This document shows, piece after piece, positions 23,551 through 35,551 of a stretch of DNA of 64,000 bases. How positions within the stretch are numbered: position 1 is the first letter of the stretch; the number at the start of each line of letters is the position of its first letter. The stretch is taken from the NCBI GenBank assembly GCA_002917075.1, contig NTMA01000008.1:744001-808000 (forward strand). Direction: 5' to 3'. Under the pieces are notes generated by a model. It had not been told where the DNA came from. It saw only the letters and a list, made by a program, of their open reading frames with translations, and ran no database searches. This DNA comes from Hawksworthiomyces lignivorus (Eukaryota; Ascomycota; Sordariomycetes; Ophiostomatales; Ophiostomataceae). Made by a program: the position numbers and the translations under genes.

Positions 23551-23826
23551 CTAAAAGAGAAGCGCATTGTGATTATGAAATTTTATAAGTCTATTGTACT
23601 GCATATATTTACAGGTGTTATAGCTACATACGGTGTGTGACGCAATTTTTGAGAGCTGCGTAGACCTACAGCACTAGGATCCAGACTGCAGATCACAACG
23701 TGGAAGATGAGTCGTAGATCAGACACGCCATTGGAGTAGACGAGCTTCCCTATAGCGTCACCTGAAATACAATTTTCTGTGGCCTCGAAGATGGTCATCT
23801 TGGTAACGCTCAGTTACCAGGCAGCA
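23551..23826. other. intergenic, no gene seen
   Basis: The stretch between the possible remnant and the MATE exporter stop codon. I see nothing beyond the exporter's 3' flank. Confidence 0.4.
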
Positions 23827-25337
23827 TTACGTTTCGGGGTGCGGCTCCCCAGAAGCTTCTCTCGCCGCTTTCTCCCACGGCAGGGTGAGAACGAGTGTTG
23901 TCTGCAGCAGGAGTAATGCACCGCTTCCCGTAATAATGCCCATCCATAAGCCGACAAGGCCCCACCCCATGTGAAAACACCACAGCCATGCCGTAGTCAA
24001 ACCGACACCGTAGTAAGCAATGAAGTTGCAAGCCCCAGACTGGTGGTTTCTGCGCGCTCCCCGCAAAACACCTCCGGCGCCGCCATTGGCGAGGTCTAGG
24101 ATCTGGAACCCAGCCATGAATGGGAGTACGCGAGCTGCACTTTCCACGACGTCAACATCTGGCGTGAATAAGTAACCGAGCCGCGAGCGAGAGGCAAAGA
24201 TAACCACAAACTCTACGACGCCCAGGGCTGTAGAGAGGAGATATGGCGCAAGCACAGAGCGGCGAGCGAGGAACGGCTTGTCGGCGCCGAGGAGCTGGCC
24301 AACACGGTGGCTAGTGGCAACGCCAAGTCCGAGAGACATCGTCGTGAAGATCAGATCGAGGGACATGAGTATCTTGATGTGGTTCGTAGGTCAGCGCCAG
24401 TGTTAAACTATAGGAAAGAGAGGCACCGGTTCCTTACGCTTTGTGCTCCAATCTCGCTTGGAGAGAGACGGGCGGCCATCATTGCAAGAATCTCGAAACT
24501 CCACCATTCCGTCGCAATGGTTAATATCCCCGTCGCTGCCAACGTCGCATTCGAAAATAAGCCGTCCGCCAGCTCCGCCCACGTCGAGATTATCCTAACC
24601 GTTTGTTTCGTCTTCTGTCTGTAGAAGATAAACCCAGCAAGCAGAGCAACAGTCCCCAGCTGGTAAAGTAAAAAGGCCAATGGAACGCCGTTGATTCCAA
24701 GACCAGTGAATCGCACCAGAAGCAGGGTCGACAGTGAGCCGAAGACAGCCGCCGCACCGGTGATCCAGCCCACCGGAGAACTGTCGCCCTGGACTTGGCT
24801 GAACTTCTTCAGAAGCTCAGCTACTATTTGGAAATAGCCGGCTGGCAGCATAAGGACCATGAATCTGCCGACTCCCAAGGCAAAATTTGTGCTCTGACCC
24901 AGTGCGATGAATATCTGGCCTGAGATCAGCCACAAGGGGGCAATCGCAACCACAAATATGGCGGTGAGGACAATGAGACTCTGCTGCAAGTGATGGCCAA
25001 GTGTTGTCGGGTCAGCCAACGTCTTGGCTGATAGCAAATCCTGGCCGCACAAAGTATCAAGTGCGGTAGCGCCGCCAATTGCCACCATGCTGCCCGTGCA
25101 TGTAAAGAACATAAAGCCATATGAAGCCACATCCAAGTAAAAGGAGCTGAGGCTGCCGGCGATTACAATGCTGAGTGCTTGGACGATATTCTGCAGCGCG
25201 AATGATACAGAGATCGGGATAGTAGCCCAACCAAGGCGAAGGACCTCCGCAGATGTCTTCAGCGGCCGAGTACTCTCCAGGACCGAGTGCGCTTGGCGGA
25301 GAAGCGGTGTCTGCTCGGAATCGCGATATTCGGGCAT
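23827..25337 (-). CDS. MATE-family multidrug/metabolite exporter
   Basis: Two exons, 25337-24438 and 24372-23827, 481 residues. The intron removes 65 nt in phase 0, joining EIGAQS to ILMSLDLIFTT, the conserved MATE block. Twelve hydrophobic helices in two similar halves are visible, with the first-half motif ATALDTLCGQ and second-half GVATSHRVGQLLGA, both typical of the family. It is expected in the plasma or vacuolar membrane, exporting cationic or xenobiotic compounds in exchange for protons or Na+. The start MPEYRDSEQTPLLRQ includes a dileucine-like EQTPLL element often seen in vacuole-sorted proteins (inference). It is divergent from the ureohydrolase gene. Confidence 0.93.
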
Positions 25338-25922
25338 TGTGAGGATTATGGCGAGGTTTAACCTTGCTGGATATTGTAGACTATGATCCTTATATTAATG
25401 CGAATAGTAGATCGTTAATTAAGCCGATTGGAGCAGAGGGGAGTCATATACGTGCGGACTCTAGTGCAAGCATTTTTAGAAATCTGGGTTGGATGTATTT
25501 ACTTTGCGTTATATAAGGTATTCCCATACAACCCTACAATAATATATTTTCTCTACTTGAATAAGCCATTTACCAAATCTCCGATTTCGATCTCCTCGAG
25601 CCATTTCCGTTCAGGTGTAGTCCACCAGAGGTAGAGTCGAGAACGCTTATCGTTCCAAAAGGGGAAAGTAGAGCCTACTATGCTTCATGAGTGGGTCGGA
25701 GATACACCAATACGCCGCAAACTACGGGGTACAGAGGAACTCTGCGGAATCAGAATCTGCTCCAATACTTGCCGAATTTGTATAGCTCTTGGATTAGTAT
25801 GAAGAATATAAAGAGACCTGATCCAGCATGAAGATGCAGAGAGAGCGAAAGCTACGACTAGCACATCAGAGTTTAGGCTTTACCAAGATACAGCGCTATT
25901 ATATTGCTTACACTTGCCCAAC
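25338..25922. promoter_or_regulatory. divergent promoter region between MATE exporter and ureohydrolase
   Basis: A 585-bp AT-rich gap read outward in both directions. No gene or repeat was recognised. Co-regulation is inferred from layout only. Confidence 0.4.
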
Positions 25923-27363
25923 ATGCGGTTCTCAGCGTCTCTTGCCTGCGTCCTTCTTCTCGACCGTGTCTCTGCCGCACCGAAGCACTCTAGGTCTTCG
26001 TCTGCCAAGCAGCAGATACTGATTCACTCTGCAGAGCAAGAAGAGGACTTTGACCTAGAACCCAGGGCATCATATGCCTTTGCCGGAATCACGACATTTG
26101 CTCAGCTGCCCGCTGAGCAGTGTTTGGCCTCTGATGGACCTGTAGACGATATTCTTCTCGTCGGTTTCCCTTTCGATACGGCCACATCTTATAGAACGGG
26201 CACTCGATTTGGGCCGAATGCAATTCGTCAAGGATCTCGAGCCGTCTCTCTAGCGTAAGTAATTCATAACAAAAGAGATCATCTTCCGCTCAGAGATCTA
26301 GCAATATTCCCTGTCTCTAGGGCTTCAAGACCCATTTATTCCAACTGCAACTAATCTGTTCCTCGTATTTTCAGTGGCCACTACAACTACCGCCAGCAGA
26401 TCAACCCATTTAAGCAGAACATCTCCATAGTTGACTGCGGAGACTTCCCTATCTCGCCCTTTGACAATGCGCTAGCCTTCGCGCAGATGGAGGAGTGGTA
26501 CTCCCGGCTTCTTAATCGCGGATTGAAGAACAGCGAGGGTGGCATCACTTCTAAGCTCGTGAGTTGCTCACAAAACAACACCACCCGATACATATTTTCT
26601 ATTGCTTGCGCAATTCATCTAACTCTGAAGCACTTATCAGAACGGAAAGAAATATCCGCAAATCATTGCCCTTGGTGGCGATCATAGCATCTCTCTTCCG
26701 ATTCTTCGCTCTCTGTACAAGGTGCATGGCCCGATGTCTGCTATCCACATCGACGCCCATATCGACACCTGGTCTCCCAAGGTCTTTGCAGGTGCTCGCG
26801 CCCCGAGCAAGCAGGCCGAGGTGGCCGACGGCACTCCCTACTACTGGGCAGGCATGGAGGGACTGCTAACCCAGACTTCGGTCCATGCTGGCATCCGCAG
26901 CACCCTCGACTCGGCCGATGATCTCACGCTCGACGCTGAAGTCGGATTCACCATCATTCCTGCCGCCGCCATGCTGGAGAAAGATGGCGTCCACGGCGTC
27001 ATTGAGCAGATTCGCGCCGTCGTCCCCCGGAACGCGCCCGTCTATGTTAGCTTCGATGTCGACTCGCTGGACCCCGCATTCGTGCCCGGCACAGCAGGCC
27101 CGGCTTCTGGTGGGTGGACGCCGCGTGAGGTTATCCAGATTGTGATTGAGGCCCTCAAAGGCTTGGACATTGTCGGCGTCGATGTCGTCGAAGTGTTGCC
27201 GGCACTGGATCCGTCTGAAATCACTGGCATTATGGCAGCGGAGGTGACCTTTGAGGTAAGAATCTTCCTATACCATCTATCCCAAAACAATATCTATGTT
27301 CTGTGGGGAAAGTATACTAATTTTATCCAGCTTCTTACTACTCTGGTCAAGAATCAACTGTAA
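25923..27363 (+). CDS. secreted agmatinase-type ureohydrolase
   Basis: Four exons, 25923-26254, 26375-26558, 26641-27255 and 27331-27363, 387 residues. The N-terminus MRFSASLACVLLLDRVSAAP is a signal peptide, followed by an acidic stretch, then the arginase/agmatinase domain. All six manganese ligands are present: His in GGDHS, Asp-His-Asp in DAHID, and two Asp in SFDVDSLDP. DTWSPKVF after DAHI fits agmatinase rather than arginase. The enzyme should cleave a guanidino compound such as agmatine to an amine and urea. Secretion or vacuolar entry is unusual for a polyamine-pathway enzyme, and suggests action on external guanidino compounds. The last exon is only ten codons. Substrate could also be guanidinobutyrate or another guanidino acid. 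Confidence 0.92.
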
Positions 27364-28920
27364 TAAATATTACAGCTTATTATAAAACCTTAAGGCAAAA
27401 AAGCGCTGTTCTGGGCACCGTTCTCGACCAGTGCGTGGTGTTGCCTTTGATGGATACTACAGAAGCATTCTGTTCCTTCTAGTTACTTCTGAGTTGCGCC
27501 TACAACCTCATCCTGTGTAGTATCTAGCTGTGCCTATACCTTTTGAAGATAAATCCACCCATTTTGGCAATGCTTTTAGTAATAATGTAATTTAATAGTT
27601 ATCAAAAAATGTTATAAACCAAGTGCATCTTCTTGATACATCAGCTAGTCAACCGGTTACTTCGTGAAAAGAACATTGTCGTCAGCCTGCGCCATCATAT
27701 TCAAAGCTAAGATTTCCAGGCCTCCATTACAAAGACAAATAACCAAAATAAATTACTCGAGACTCCAATTATGACTACTACATATAAAAAAATAAGCGGA
27801 GTCAACCAAGGCAATCAGTTATAGACAGAACATCAGACGAAGAAAAATACACGGCAGAGCATTAACAAGGCCATTCATATTCTTCTCGTACTAGTTACTA
27901 TTACAGACATACGCTTTCTTGAATACCACGGCGAGAGAAATCTTATTAAATTTCTTAATACTTTCTGAAGCGAGTTTACATAACAGTCTTTTTAAACATT
28001 AGTCAACAACACTTCGACACAGGAGTTGATAGCTCCTAGAGTAAAATAACAACGACAGCAACAATAAAACGCCACCAAAAATGCACCTTTCGAAACGTGA
28101 TTAGTACATTGTTTATTCATCGAAATGACTTGATGGAAAACTAAGTCGGGCGCAATTAATGATGCGGCCCCTTGAATAGCACTCTTTCATAGGATACAAG
28201 CTATGTGGTGCTGCAATTTGTATTAATTGTAAGAGAAACTGTTGGGACGCGTGCTATTGTCGAGATTGAATAGGTAGAACTTTAATTCGCGTTATATTTA
28301 TATGTACCTTTTTTTCTGCTCCCGGGTCAATTGCAATGGTTTTATCCAATTCAGGGCGCCATTCGAAGAACGTAATAATTTGGACTCAAAAAATACGGTG
28401 TACACAGCTCCTATATATAGACAATAGATATCAGAGACCAGAGTCAGTCCACGTTTCTGAGCTTGTTTGATTCTATAAATAAGTACCGGTTATATTGGTA
28501 TATTAGATGGGAAAATTCAGCAACAGCGATTGTGTAGTGGAAATTGGACTATATTGAATCGATCGAGAGACTGTCGTATTTCCGATTAGCCATTGAGTGG
28601 CAATACACCTACCGCTGCTATCCGGAACACCATAAAGCTGCAGCTGCGCAGCAGCACCATGGTCAATTACATCCCAGCACTGGTTGTAGATCCATATATT
28701 TGTTCTCCAAAACAGTCTCACCACGATAACAAAAGTCAATAAGCCTCCTGCCGTATCTCGATCACCCCACCGGCTCAATTTGCTTTCGGGTACGGATCCC
28801 GGTTGCCCAGTGCGCAATGCGGCTGCCAAGATGGTATAACTACAGCGGCTCACCCAAAGGACCGACATGATTGTGCTTGGCAGACCACTTCGCTCCCCGG
28901 GATCTTCCAAAGCTCTGAAG
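27364..28920. other. AT-rich intergenic, no gene seen
   Basis: About 1.56 kb, strongly AT-rich. A minus-strand open frame of 166 codons overlaps the right part and runs into the start of the next gene on the opposite strand; it looks like an antisense shadow. The right end is the promoter of the secreted protein gene. Confidence 0.55.
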
Positions 28921-30354
28921 ATGGCTGCCATTATTAGGGCTAGTTTTATGCTTAGCTTAGCGCACATCGGCGTTGTCGCTAGTGCTGCAGCGCCCGATTG
29001 CACCTATGCTACCGAGCTTGCTCCGACACCGTTGCGCAACAACGTCATCGGGGGCACTTTGCGACTCTGGACAGCCACAGAGACTGTGACTAGCAAGATC
29101 GATTGTGCTGGTTGCAGCAACGCCTACGCATTCAGAGCTGAGCGGTTTGACGATGTTCCTGTTCAGCGCGCCACTCCCACCGCGTTCGTCCGAGAGATTT
29201 ACACAGAGACCGCTTACGTCTGCCGCGAGACACCCGGCCTCGTAGAGAACACAGTGGTAGACAAACTGCCTCCTACGGCAAACCTAGCTAAGAATGTAGA
29301 GGGAGATACCAGCACCGTTATTAGCACCTACGTGGCCACTATGTGGGCAAGCACGACTGGTGTGGTTGGGGTCTTCAACTGCACGCTCCCTTACTATATA
29401 CAGAGTACAGCAGCTGCTGCTCGTCGTCAAGCTTCAGCCTCGCCGACCACATCCGACTCCAGTCCGACCGTCACTTCATGGGTCTTAAGCACGGCGCAAC
29501 AGACGGGTGTTTTGACAACGACACAATACAAGTGCGCCACGACCATGGTGTACGTAGTCACAGTGGCTACGACGGCCACCATCCCACACACGGTTACCAC
29601 TTACGAAAAAACGGAAAAGCCGACATCGACCATCATATGCCCCGGAGTTGGCGGTTTTCCTGCGAACTTTGGCATGCCTTCAAGAAATGCAACTGTTTCG
29701 TCGGCTCTCTCGACTCCCACAGTCACTGCAACTGCCACTGCCAAATCGAATGCTAATCCAATAATCGGTGCCGAAATGATAGCCTTGAACCCTGACAGCG
29801 TTGCTGATCTGACGACTATTGTCACCTCGACCGTCGGTGTCACCAGCACTACAGTCTCACAAGTAACAGTCAACCAAGTCGGCACGGTGACTATGACGCA
29901 ATACAATTGTAGTAGCCTTCCCTTTGACACAACTTCTACCTATCCTGTCGTTTATACCGTCTGGCCGGATACATCGTCGATCATGCGGTACATTTATTGC
30001 CCAGCGACAGCAAGCGCCACACCTGACCTAGGTGCTAGAGCGATACCTTCTCTCATGGAACCGCATAATCATGTCGTCCCCCGTCAGACTGCGTCTACTA
30101 CTACTGCAGCTGCATCACAGGTGACATCTTACTCATTTCATCGGACATCGTACGTACCATCGCCGACAACTGTTACGGCGACCGTCGCAACAACTCGTAT
30201 CGTCTATGTGTGCTATACGGCAGCCGTGGGTGGAATTGGTGGTGGGATTGGAGGTGGTGGCTTTGGCGGCGGCGGCTTCGGTGGTGGTGGTTTCGGAGGC
30301 GGTGGCTTCGGCGGCGGAGGAGGAGCAGGAGGTGGTGGTGGTCTTGGCGATTAA
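28921..30354 (+). CDS. secreted Thr/Ser-rich protein with C-terminal glycine-rich tail
   Basis: Single exon, 477 residues from MAAIIRASFMLSLAH, a signal peptide ending near ASAAAP; an in-frame ATG 18 codons upstream would spoil the signal. The mature protein has dispersed cysteines, then long Thr/Val/Ser-rich stretches with paired beta-prone repeats (TVTTYEKTEKPTSTIICPG; TVSQVTVNQVGTVTMTQYNC), each containing a TQY-x-C element. The last 40 residues are repeats of GGGGF. Such composition fits a heavily O-glycosylated cell-wall or secreted protein. No enzymatic domain and no GPI signal are visible. Function unknown. Confidence 0.8.
   Translation: MAAIIRASFMLSLAHIGVVASAAAPDCTYATELAPTPLRNNVIGGTLRLWTATETVTSKIDCAGCSNAYAFRAERFDDVPVQRATPTAFVREIYTETAYVCRETPGLVENTVVDKLPPTANLAKNVEGDTSTVISTYVATMWASTTGVVGVFNCTLPYYIQSTAAAARRQASASPTTSDSSPTVTSWVLSTAQQTGVLTTTQYKCATTMVYVVTVATTATIPHTVTTYEKTEKPTSTIICPGVGGFPANFGMPSRNATVSSALSTPTVTATATAKSNANPIIGAEMIALNPDSVADLTTIVTSTVGVTSTTVSQVTVNQVGTVTMTQYNCSSLPFDTTSTYPVVYTVWPDTSSIMRYIYCPATASATPDLGARAIPSLMEPHNHVVPRQTASTTTAAASQVTSYSFHRTSYVPSPTTVTATVATTRIVYVCYTAAVGGIGGGIGGGGFGGGGFGGGGFGGGGFGGGGGAGGGGGLGD
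30232..30350 (+). repeat. tandem Gly/Phe-coding repeat
   Basis: Roughly 15-bp units encoding GGGGF, with synonymous variation between units (GGC, GGT, GGA), so the repeat is kept at protein level more than at DNA level. It forms the C-terminal tail of the secreted protein. Confidence 0.75.
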
Positions 30355-30923
30355 TATTTGCTGGTGGAAGTAGGATTGAGACGGAGAGATCACTTATTAT
30401 GTGCATCTAAACCATCCCCCTAGGTGATTTTAATCCTCACTCATTGACTGTTTTCTACAGGTAGTTTCCAAGCCTCGTATTGTCATTTATTGTGCAATGG
30501 TCTTCAATGTGATGAGTTATATGAAAAGCTACGGAAATTCACAGCAAGCCTAGGTTACTTGACCTAAGGCTAGTGTGGTCGCCTTGCAGGGCCTACAAAA
30601 TTTACGCGTGGTAATTTTACACTACTTGATATCTAAGTTTGCCGTCTCCTAGTAAGGAAGTTAAAACTTCCTGAGGAGCATCACTATATGATAATGCAAG
30701 TAATCGCCTGGTCATGAATTCTTTGCAGCAACATATTATGTGACTCGAATATGAAATCGAATGTCTAAATATTACACCGTAGGGAAACGAAGGGTTCATG
30801 ACTTTCCTAATTATAATTGACAGGTTCTTTGCCGACTATGATAGTCAACACACAGTTGGTAACATTGATCTCTATTGTACATAATACGACCTTAATCATT
30901 GGATTGTCCCATCTCAAATTAAA
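30355..30923. other. convergent 3' intergenic
   Basis: About 570 bp between two converging secreted-protein genes. No further gene is supported. Confidence 0.5.
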
Positions 30924-31687
30924 TCAAATCATAAACAGAGCAGCGGTGACAGCTCCAAGCAATCCTACTAGGCCGGCCCCGAAGAAGGGACCCGCGCTCA
31001 GCCCATTCTTGATAGCACCGGATGATGTTGGGGATGCCGTCGTCGAGGGGGATACCGTCGCCGAGGATGATGTGGTGGAGCCAGTTCCGGTCGTGGTTGC
31101 TGTCGTGGAAGGATTTGAGCTGGTGCTGCTGCTCGAGCTCGACGTGGCGGAGCCGAAGGTGCCACCGAAGACAGAGGGCGGCGAGCCGGCCGATGAGACA
31201 CTCTGGGCGGCCTTCTTATAGTTGTCTAGAGTAGACGACCCTGCCGGGTTGACGACGCCGGACATGCCACTCTTGCAGTGGCTCAACACGTTCTGCGAGC
31301 AATAGAATACCATTGGGTCGGTCGAGTTGACGGTCACGCTAAAAATTTGAGGCTATGATTGATGGCTAAGTTAGCTAAGTCTACCTGAGGAAGCAGGTAA
31401 GCCATCTGAGGCCTTGGGGGAGAAGAGGGACTCACAGTGCCGGAAGAAACAATGAAACCTGAGAAGAAGCCGCCAGTTCCAGTAGGCTGGCAGGCGTTGT
31501 TAAAGTCACCCATGACCACAGAGTGGTTGCCGCCGTCAAACGAGAACTCGATTATGTCGCCCTGTGCAGCGGTAATGGTATCCGGGGAGAAGGTGAGGCC
31601 AGCACTACCGACTTGGACAGGGATTGTCTTTGCTGCTGCTTGCACGGCTAGGCCGGCTGCGATCACCAATTGAACGAAAGGAGCCAT
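30924..31687 (-). CDS. GPI-anchored cupredoxin-domain extracellular protein
   Basis: Two exons, 31687-31436 and 31352-30924, 226 residues. A signal peptide (MAPFVQLVIAAGLAVQAAA) leads into a single plastocyanin-like domain of about 115 residues. Candidate type-1 copper ligands are His55 (GGNHSV), Cys102 (VFYCSQ), His109 (SHC) and Met114 (SGM). A Ser/Thr-rich stalk follows and the end is hydrophobic (GLVGLLGAVTAALFMI) after a small-residue region, a GPI-attachment pattern. The protein is expected at the cell surface or wall; members of this 'extracellular serine-rich' family are common in fungi, but their role, electron transfer or copper binding, is not settled. Confidence 0.9.
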
Positions 31688-33593
31688 AATGCGACAGTGA
31701 ATTATTTTGTTTTTATCTCGTAAAGGTAGTAGACGATGATATCAAGATGGTCTAGTAGTGCGATCCAAAGTAGCTTCTTTGGCGACTCGCACCATTGATA
31801 TATATGTCATCTCAGCGACGAAGATCTATTGACAAATGTTTTGATTAATTATGAACTCGGGCCTCGGGATGACGCGTACTCAGGCATGAGAAAAGCTCCG
31901 GGAACTCCTCCTACTAAAAGCCTTCTTCCATTTCGTCGTGATAGCTGATCGGCAAACTTGGCATCAAACTGTCCGATTGGAATGCGGCAGAACTGACGAC
32001 CCATAGCCGGCATGTGGTGCCCTAATTGGAGGCTGCAGTTGGTGCACAACGGCCTGAGCCGGGCCAACCGATTGTTGCTAGTGCCTGTTGCGGCTGCACT
32101 GCCACACAAGCTGACGAGCATTATCTAGTGCTGATTAATTTTTGCCGTGGAGCTTTAAAGTCTAAGCTTCAGCTTGATGGGAAAGCACTGTCCTCTAAGA
32201 AAGAAAGAAAAGGGAAAGGGAAAGGGGACATTAGAATTATAGGATATCCACGAAACAGTGCACAGTCGCGACGTATGCAGATATTACTGCACTAGTCATG
32301 CATTCGAGGTGCCTAAGCGCCAGAGTGCTGACACAATAGAACCAAAATTGTAGCACTCGCAATCCTAGATATTCATGATCAAGGACACATATTTCCCGGC
32401 TCAAGCAGCACCGATCACCGAGTTATGCACTCTCAACAATTTGTAAGATTTTCACTACACCGAATTTCAACCAGACTTCTGTCAATTAGTTACCGCGCTT
32501 ATCTAATACTTGAACAACTTTTTAATGAGATTATATGGTGTTGCCCGAATGTAATTTGGCATGAGTAAAAGTAATTAGAGCACTGCCTAGTAACTTAAAA
32601 TGCAAGGAGAGATGCGTTTTCTTATCTTATGATGCGTATTTTTCTGAACTGAACATAAGAGCAAGCCAGCTATGGAATTGAGAAGCTGTCTCTATAGGCC
32701 TTGCAGTTGGAGAGCAAGAATCGACAAAGACCCCATCTAATGTACACAGCTTGCCTATCAAAATAACCAAATGCATTGGCATAAATGCACGTGAACAACA
32801 AACTTTAATCTTTCGAACAAATAGAACAGTCCTGAAGTTTTTTTTACAGAAGATGTTCCCGTGCTTCTGCTGTGTTTCAGAACTTATGAATGGTTCCCCT
32901 GTCACTCCCGCTCAAATCTAGCCGATTGTTTTCGAGAGCCATGCTTTAGCCCAATTCCATGCAGACCATGTCCAAGGCCTGTCCTTCAGCCAACCATATG
33001 CCCAGGTACAGGAACAACAGAAAAAAAATCGTATGGTTAGAACGCGGTGCGCGTCTACTAAAGATATTAGCGATCCATGCTTTGCCAGTAGGTTACGAGA
33101 CGGAAGTTTGACAACTCGCGTGAGTCTGCCAGCGCGTACCGCGTGGAGAATTTATCTTACCAGAAACACAAAATATTCCTTCACTTCGCCTCCGTTAAAC
33201 CTCATTTTCACTAGGAGGAGACTGTCGGGGGTTAGAACTGTGGCTCAACAATTACACCAAATTCGCCGAGCAGAAGCAGACTCCCGCCTCCTTGTATTAG
33301 ACACTTTACACTACCGAATCCTCTAACGCTACAACTGATTACGGCGGAAAAGAAAATTAGGGCAACGGTTAAGTATCCCTCAACGCTTTTCGTTTTCGTA
33401 TTGACGCTCTTTCTCGATCATACTTTCTAAATTATTTTCCCTACTTAGTCCTACATAGTATAAGCACGGTGTCATGTGCCCCTTCCTTCGCTGGGCTTTC
33501 TCCTAAAACGCCTAACAGCTATAATTTATTACATATACCGGCTGAAGGTAGTAGCGTAGCTCTCCCCAAGATAAATAAAGGCAAGGCAAGGCA
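31688..33593. other. long intergenic, no gene seen
   Basis: About 1.9 kb of AT-rich sequence upstream of the cupredoxin gene. Open frames near 31.9, 32.7 and 33.1 kb are under 100 codons and have no domain or splice continuation I can defend. Confidence 0.5.

Positions 33594-33661
<68 letters not shown>
33594..33661. repeat. (AAT)n microsatellite
   Basis: An uninterrupted trinucleotide run of about 22-23 AAT units. It lies about 150 bp beyond the stop codon of the SDR gene and would be length-variable among strains. Confidence 0.97.
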
Positions 33662-33662
<1 letters not shown>

Positions 33663-33809
33663 TTTCCAACGAGAACTTTCAGCGATATTGGTGATGATTT
33701 CTTGAACAAAACTTGCGGTTCTTTAAGACGGGAGTTAGCTGCTCACAATTCCAGTTCTCGGATGCCTCTTTTCAGAAACTACCATTTCAAAATTGCAGAT
33801 GGCAGTAGT

Positions 33810-34916
33810 TCAAGGTGAAATCGTCTTCTTGATGTCTTCAATATGCAGTTCTCTCAGCGTGTCTATCCACAATTTGTCTATCATTCGACGTCCGATATCA
33901 GTGTACATATAGGGAGGGTAACTGTTATTTCTAGAGTGAGCAGTTATCAAGACCGGGTGGTCCCCTATAGGCTAGCTAATTACTTACGGTCTGATTTTGA
34001 AATCCGTAAACGAACCATGGCTTTGTTTGCCGAGAACCAGGGCGGAATGTAGATATTGCCTCGTTCCATCAACGAGATTCCGTCCCAATAGAATTCCAGA
34101 GAGGTAGACAAACGCCTGGACAAGGTACTGACCCTTGGCATCGCGCATAAGATCGGTGCCTCTCACGCCGCTGGGGTTGAGAGCGTTGATAATCACGTTG
34201 CTTGGGCTGACAAACTCGGCAAGTTTGGCAACGAACATTGTTATCAATAATTTAGTTTTTCCGTATTGTGCCATGCCGTCAAAATCCGCTTCGGTGTCTA
34301 GCGCTTCGATGATGCTCCCAGATGGCTCCCCCAACTCGACCCAGAATGACATATCCGAAGAAACAATTGTCAAACGACCAGGTGAAGATGACCCATGCTC
34401 ATCAAATACGCTCTTTGCCTTGGCACTGAGGATCGGGACGAGGAGAACTGCGAGCAATGCGGTGGCTAGGTAATTTACCTGGAGCGTAACTTCGCGTCCT
34501 CCGTCACCGTCACATCGCCGATACGTCTGTCTGCCGCATCCGGCGTTCAGGATGACAACGTCAAGTCGGTCCATAGAAGTGCAGCGAGACGCGAATCTGC
34601 GAACAGAGTCGTATGATTCCATGTCAAGGATCCAGACTTCAATATCTGCCCCCGGGTACTGGGCGAGAAGTTGGTTCTTGGCAACTTCCCCCTTCGGCTG
34701 GGTCCGCGCGGTTAGAATAAGCTTCTGCACACCTATTTGCAAGAACTGACGTGCGCATTCGAAACCTAGTCCTGAAGTAGAACCTGTGACAATGGCAGTC
34801 TTGCCATGGAGATTAACGTCGGCTGGAATCTTTGGCACCCGATGGAAGACTTGTTTTGATATAATTCCTGGGAAGCTCGCCTCCCAGCCGGCCTTGTCTT
34901 TCATATTGGCAGACAT
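33810..34916 (-). CDS. retinol-dehydrogenase-like short-chain dehydrogenase
   Basis: Two exons, 34916-33988 and 33921-33810, 346 residues. Exon 1 reads to a stop just after KIRP, but that stop lies in a CC|GTAAGT donor; splicing 66 nt adds YPPYMYTDIGRRMIDKLW and a normal C-terminus, as in related SDRs. The cofactor motif GSTSGLG, NAG and the catalytic Y-x-x-x-K (YGKTK) with an upstream Ser (IVSSDM) are all present, so the enzyme looks active, probably with NADP(H). The substrate is unknown. It is divergent from the Clr5-domain gene. Confidence 0.9.
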
Positions 34917-35551
34917 GGTGATGATTCTCGTGTAAGGGCAAGATGCAGGTCAAGAAAGTAGACGAATTATAAATGTCTGGTTAAATATGTATGTCTTGAA
35001 GAGTTGGGAATAACATTGAGCTATTGTAGTCTTCTCGCACACATAACATCTTGCAAAGACCGTCGTTTATATATACATCTGATATTCAATGAGTAGCTTG
35101 GATGGCCAGGCCATAAGATGTATGTGCTGTCTTTCACTAATTCCGGATCTTGAAGGGGAACTTTTTCTCGTTGCACCATTGGCTGAGTCTTTGGCTGCGG
35201 GGAAGTACAGTACCTAGCTATCTTCTCTCATCTGTCTCCACAAGGAACTTTTTTACCACCTTCGATTGGCCATATTGAATCCGAGCAGTCTCAGCTAGCG
35301 AATCATATCTTGTGCAGATGGTCTAGGGACCTAATTGCAATCCTGACGGTACGAGTACTGTACATGAACCAGAGAAGCTTAGGAATTCATTTCCACCACA
35401 GATCGCCACCGCCCAGCTCCTCGTATCGTATAACGCTAGGTGAATGCACTTGAAGTCTGAGAGCATTCTGTTTGTGTCTCCGAGTCTTTCTTCTCATCCA
35501 ACTCCTTCCTAGGTCATTAATAAGAAGCTTTCCCAGCCCCAATATACGGCC
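34917..35551. promoter_or_regulatory. divergent promoter region between SDR and Clr5-domain gene
   Basis: About 635 bp shared by two outward-reading genes. No individual site is claimed. Confidence 0.4.

Noticed and set aside
28503..29003. 166-codon minus-strand open frame
   Set aside because: It overlaps the start of the secreted-protein gene antisense, has no domain, and mirrors codon structure of the opposite strand.
33033..33326. 97-codon open frame with Arg-rich segments, considered as a transposase helix-turn-helix remnant
   Set aside because: The resemblance is only basic composition; no DDE motif, inverted repeats or target duplication are visible.
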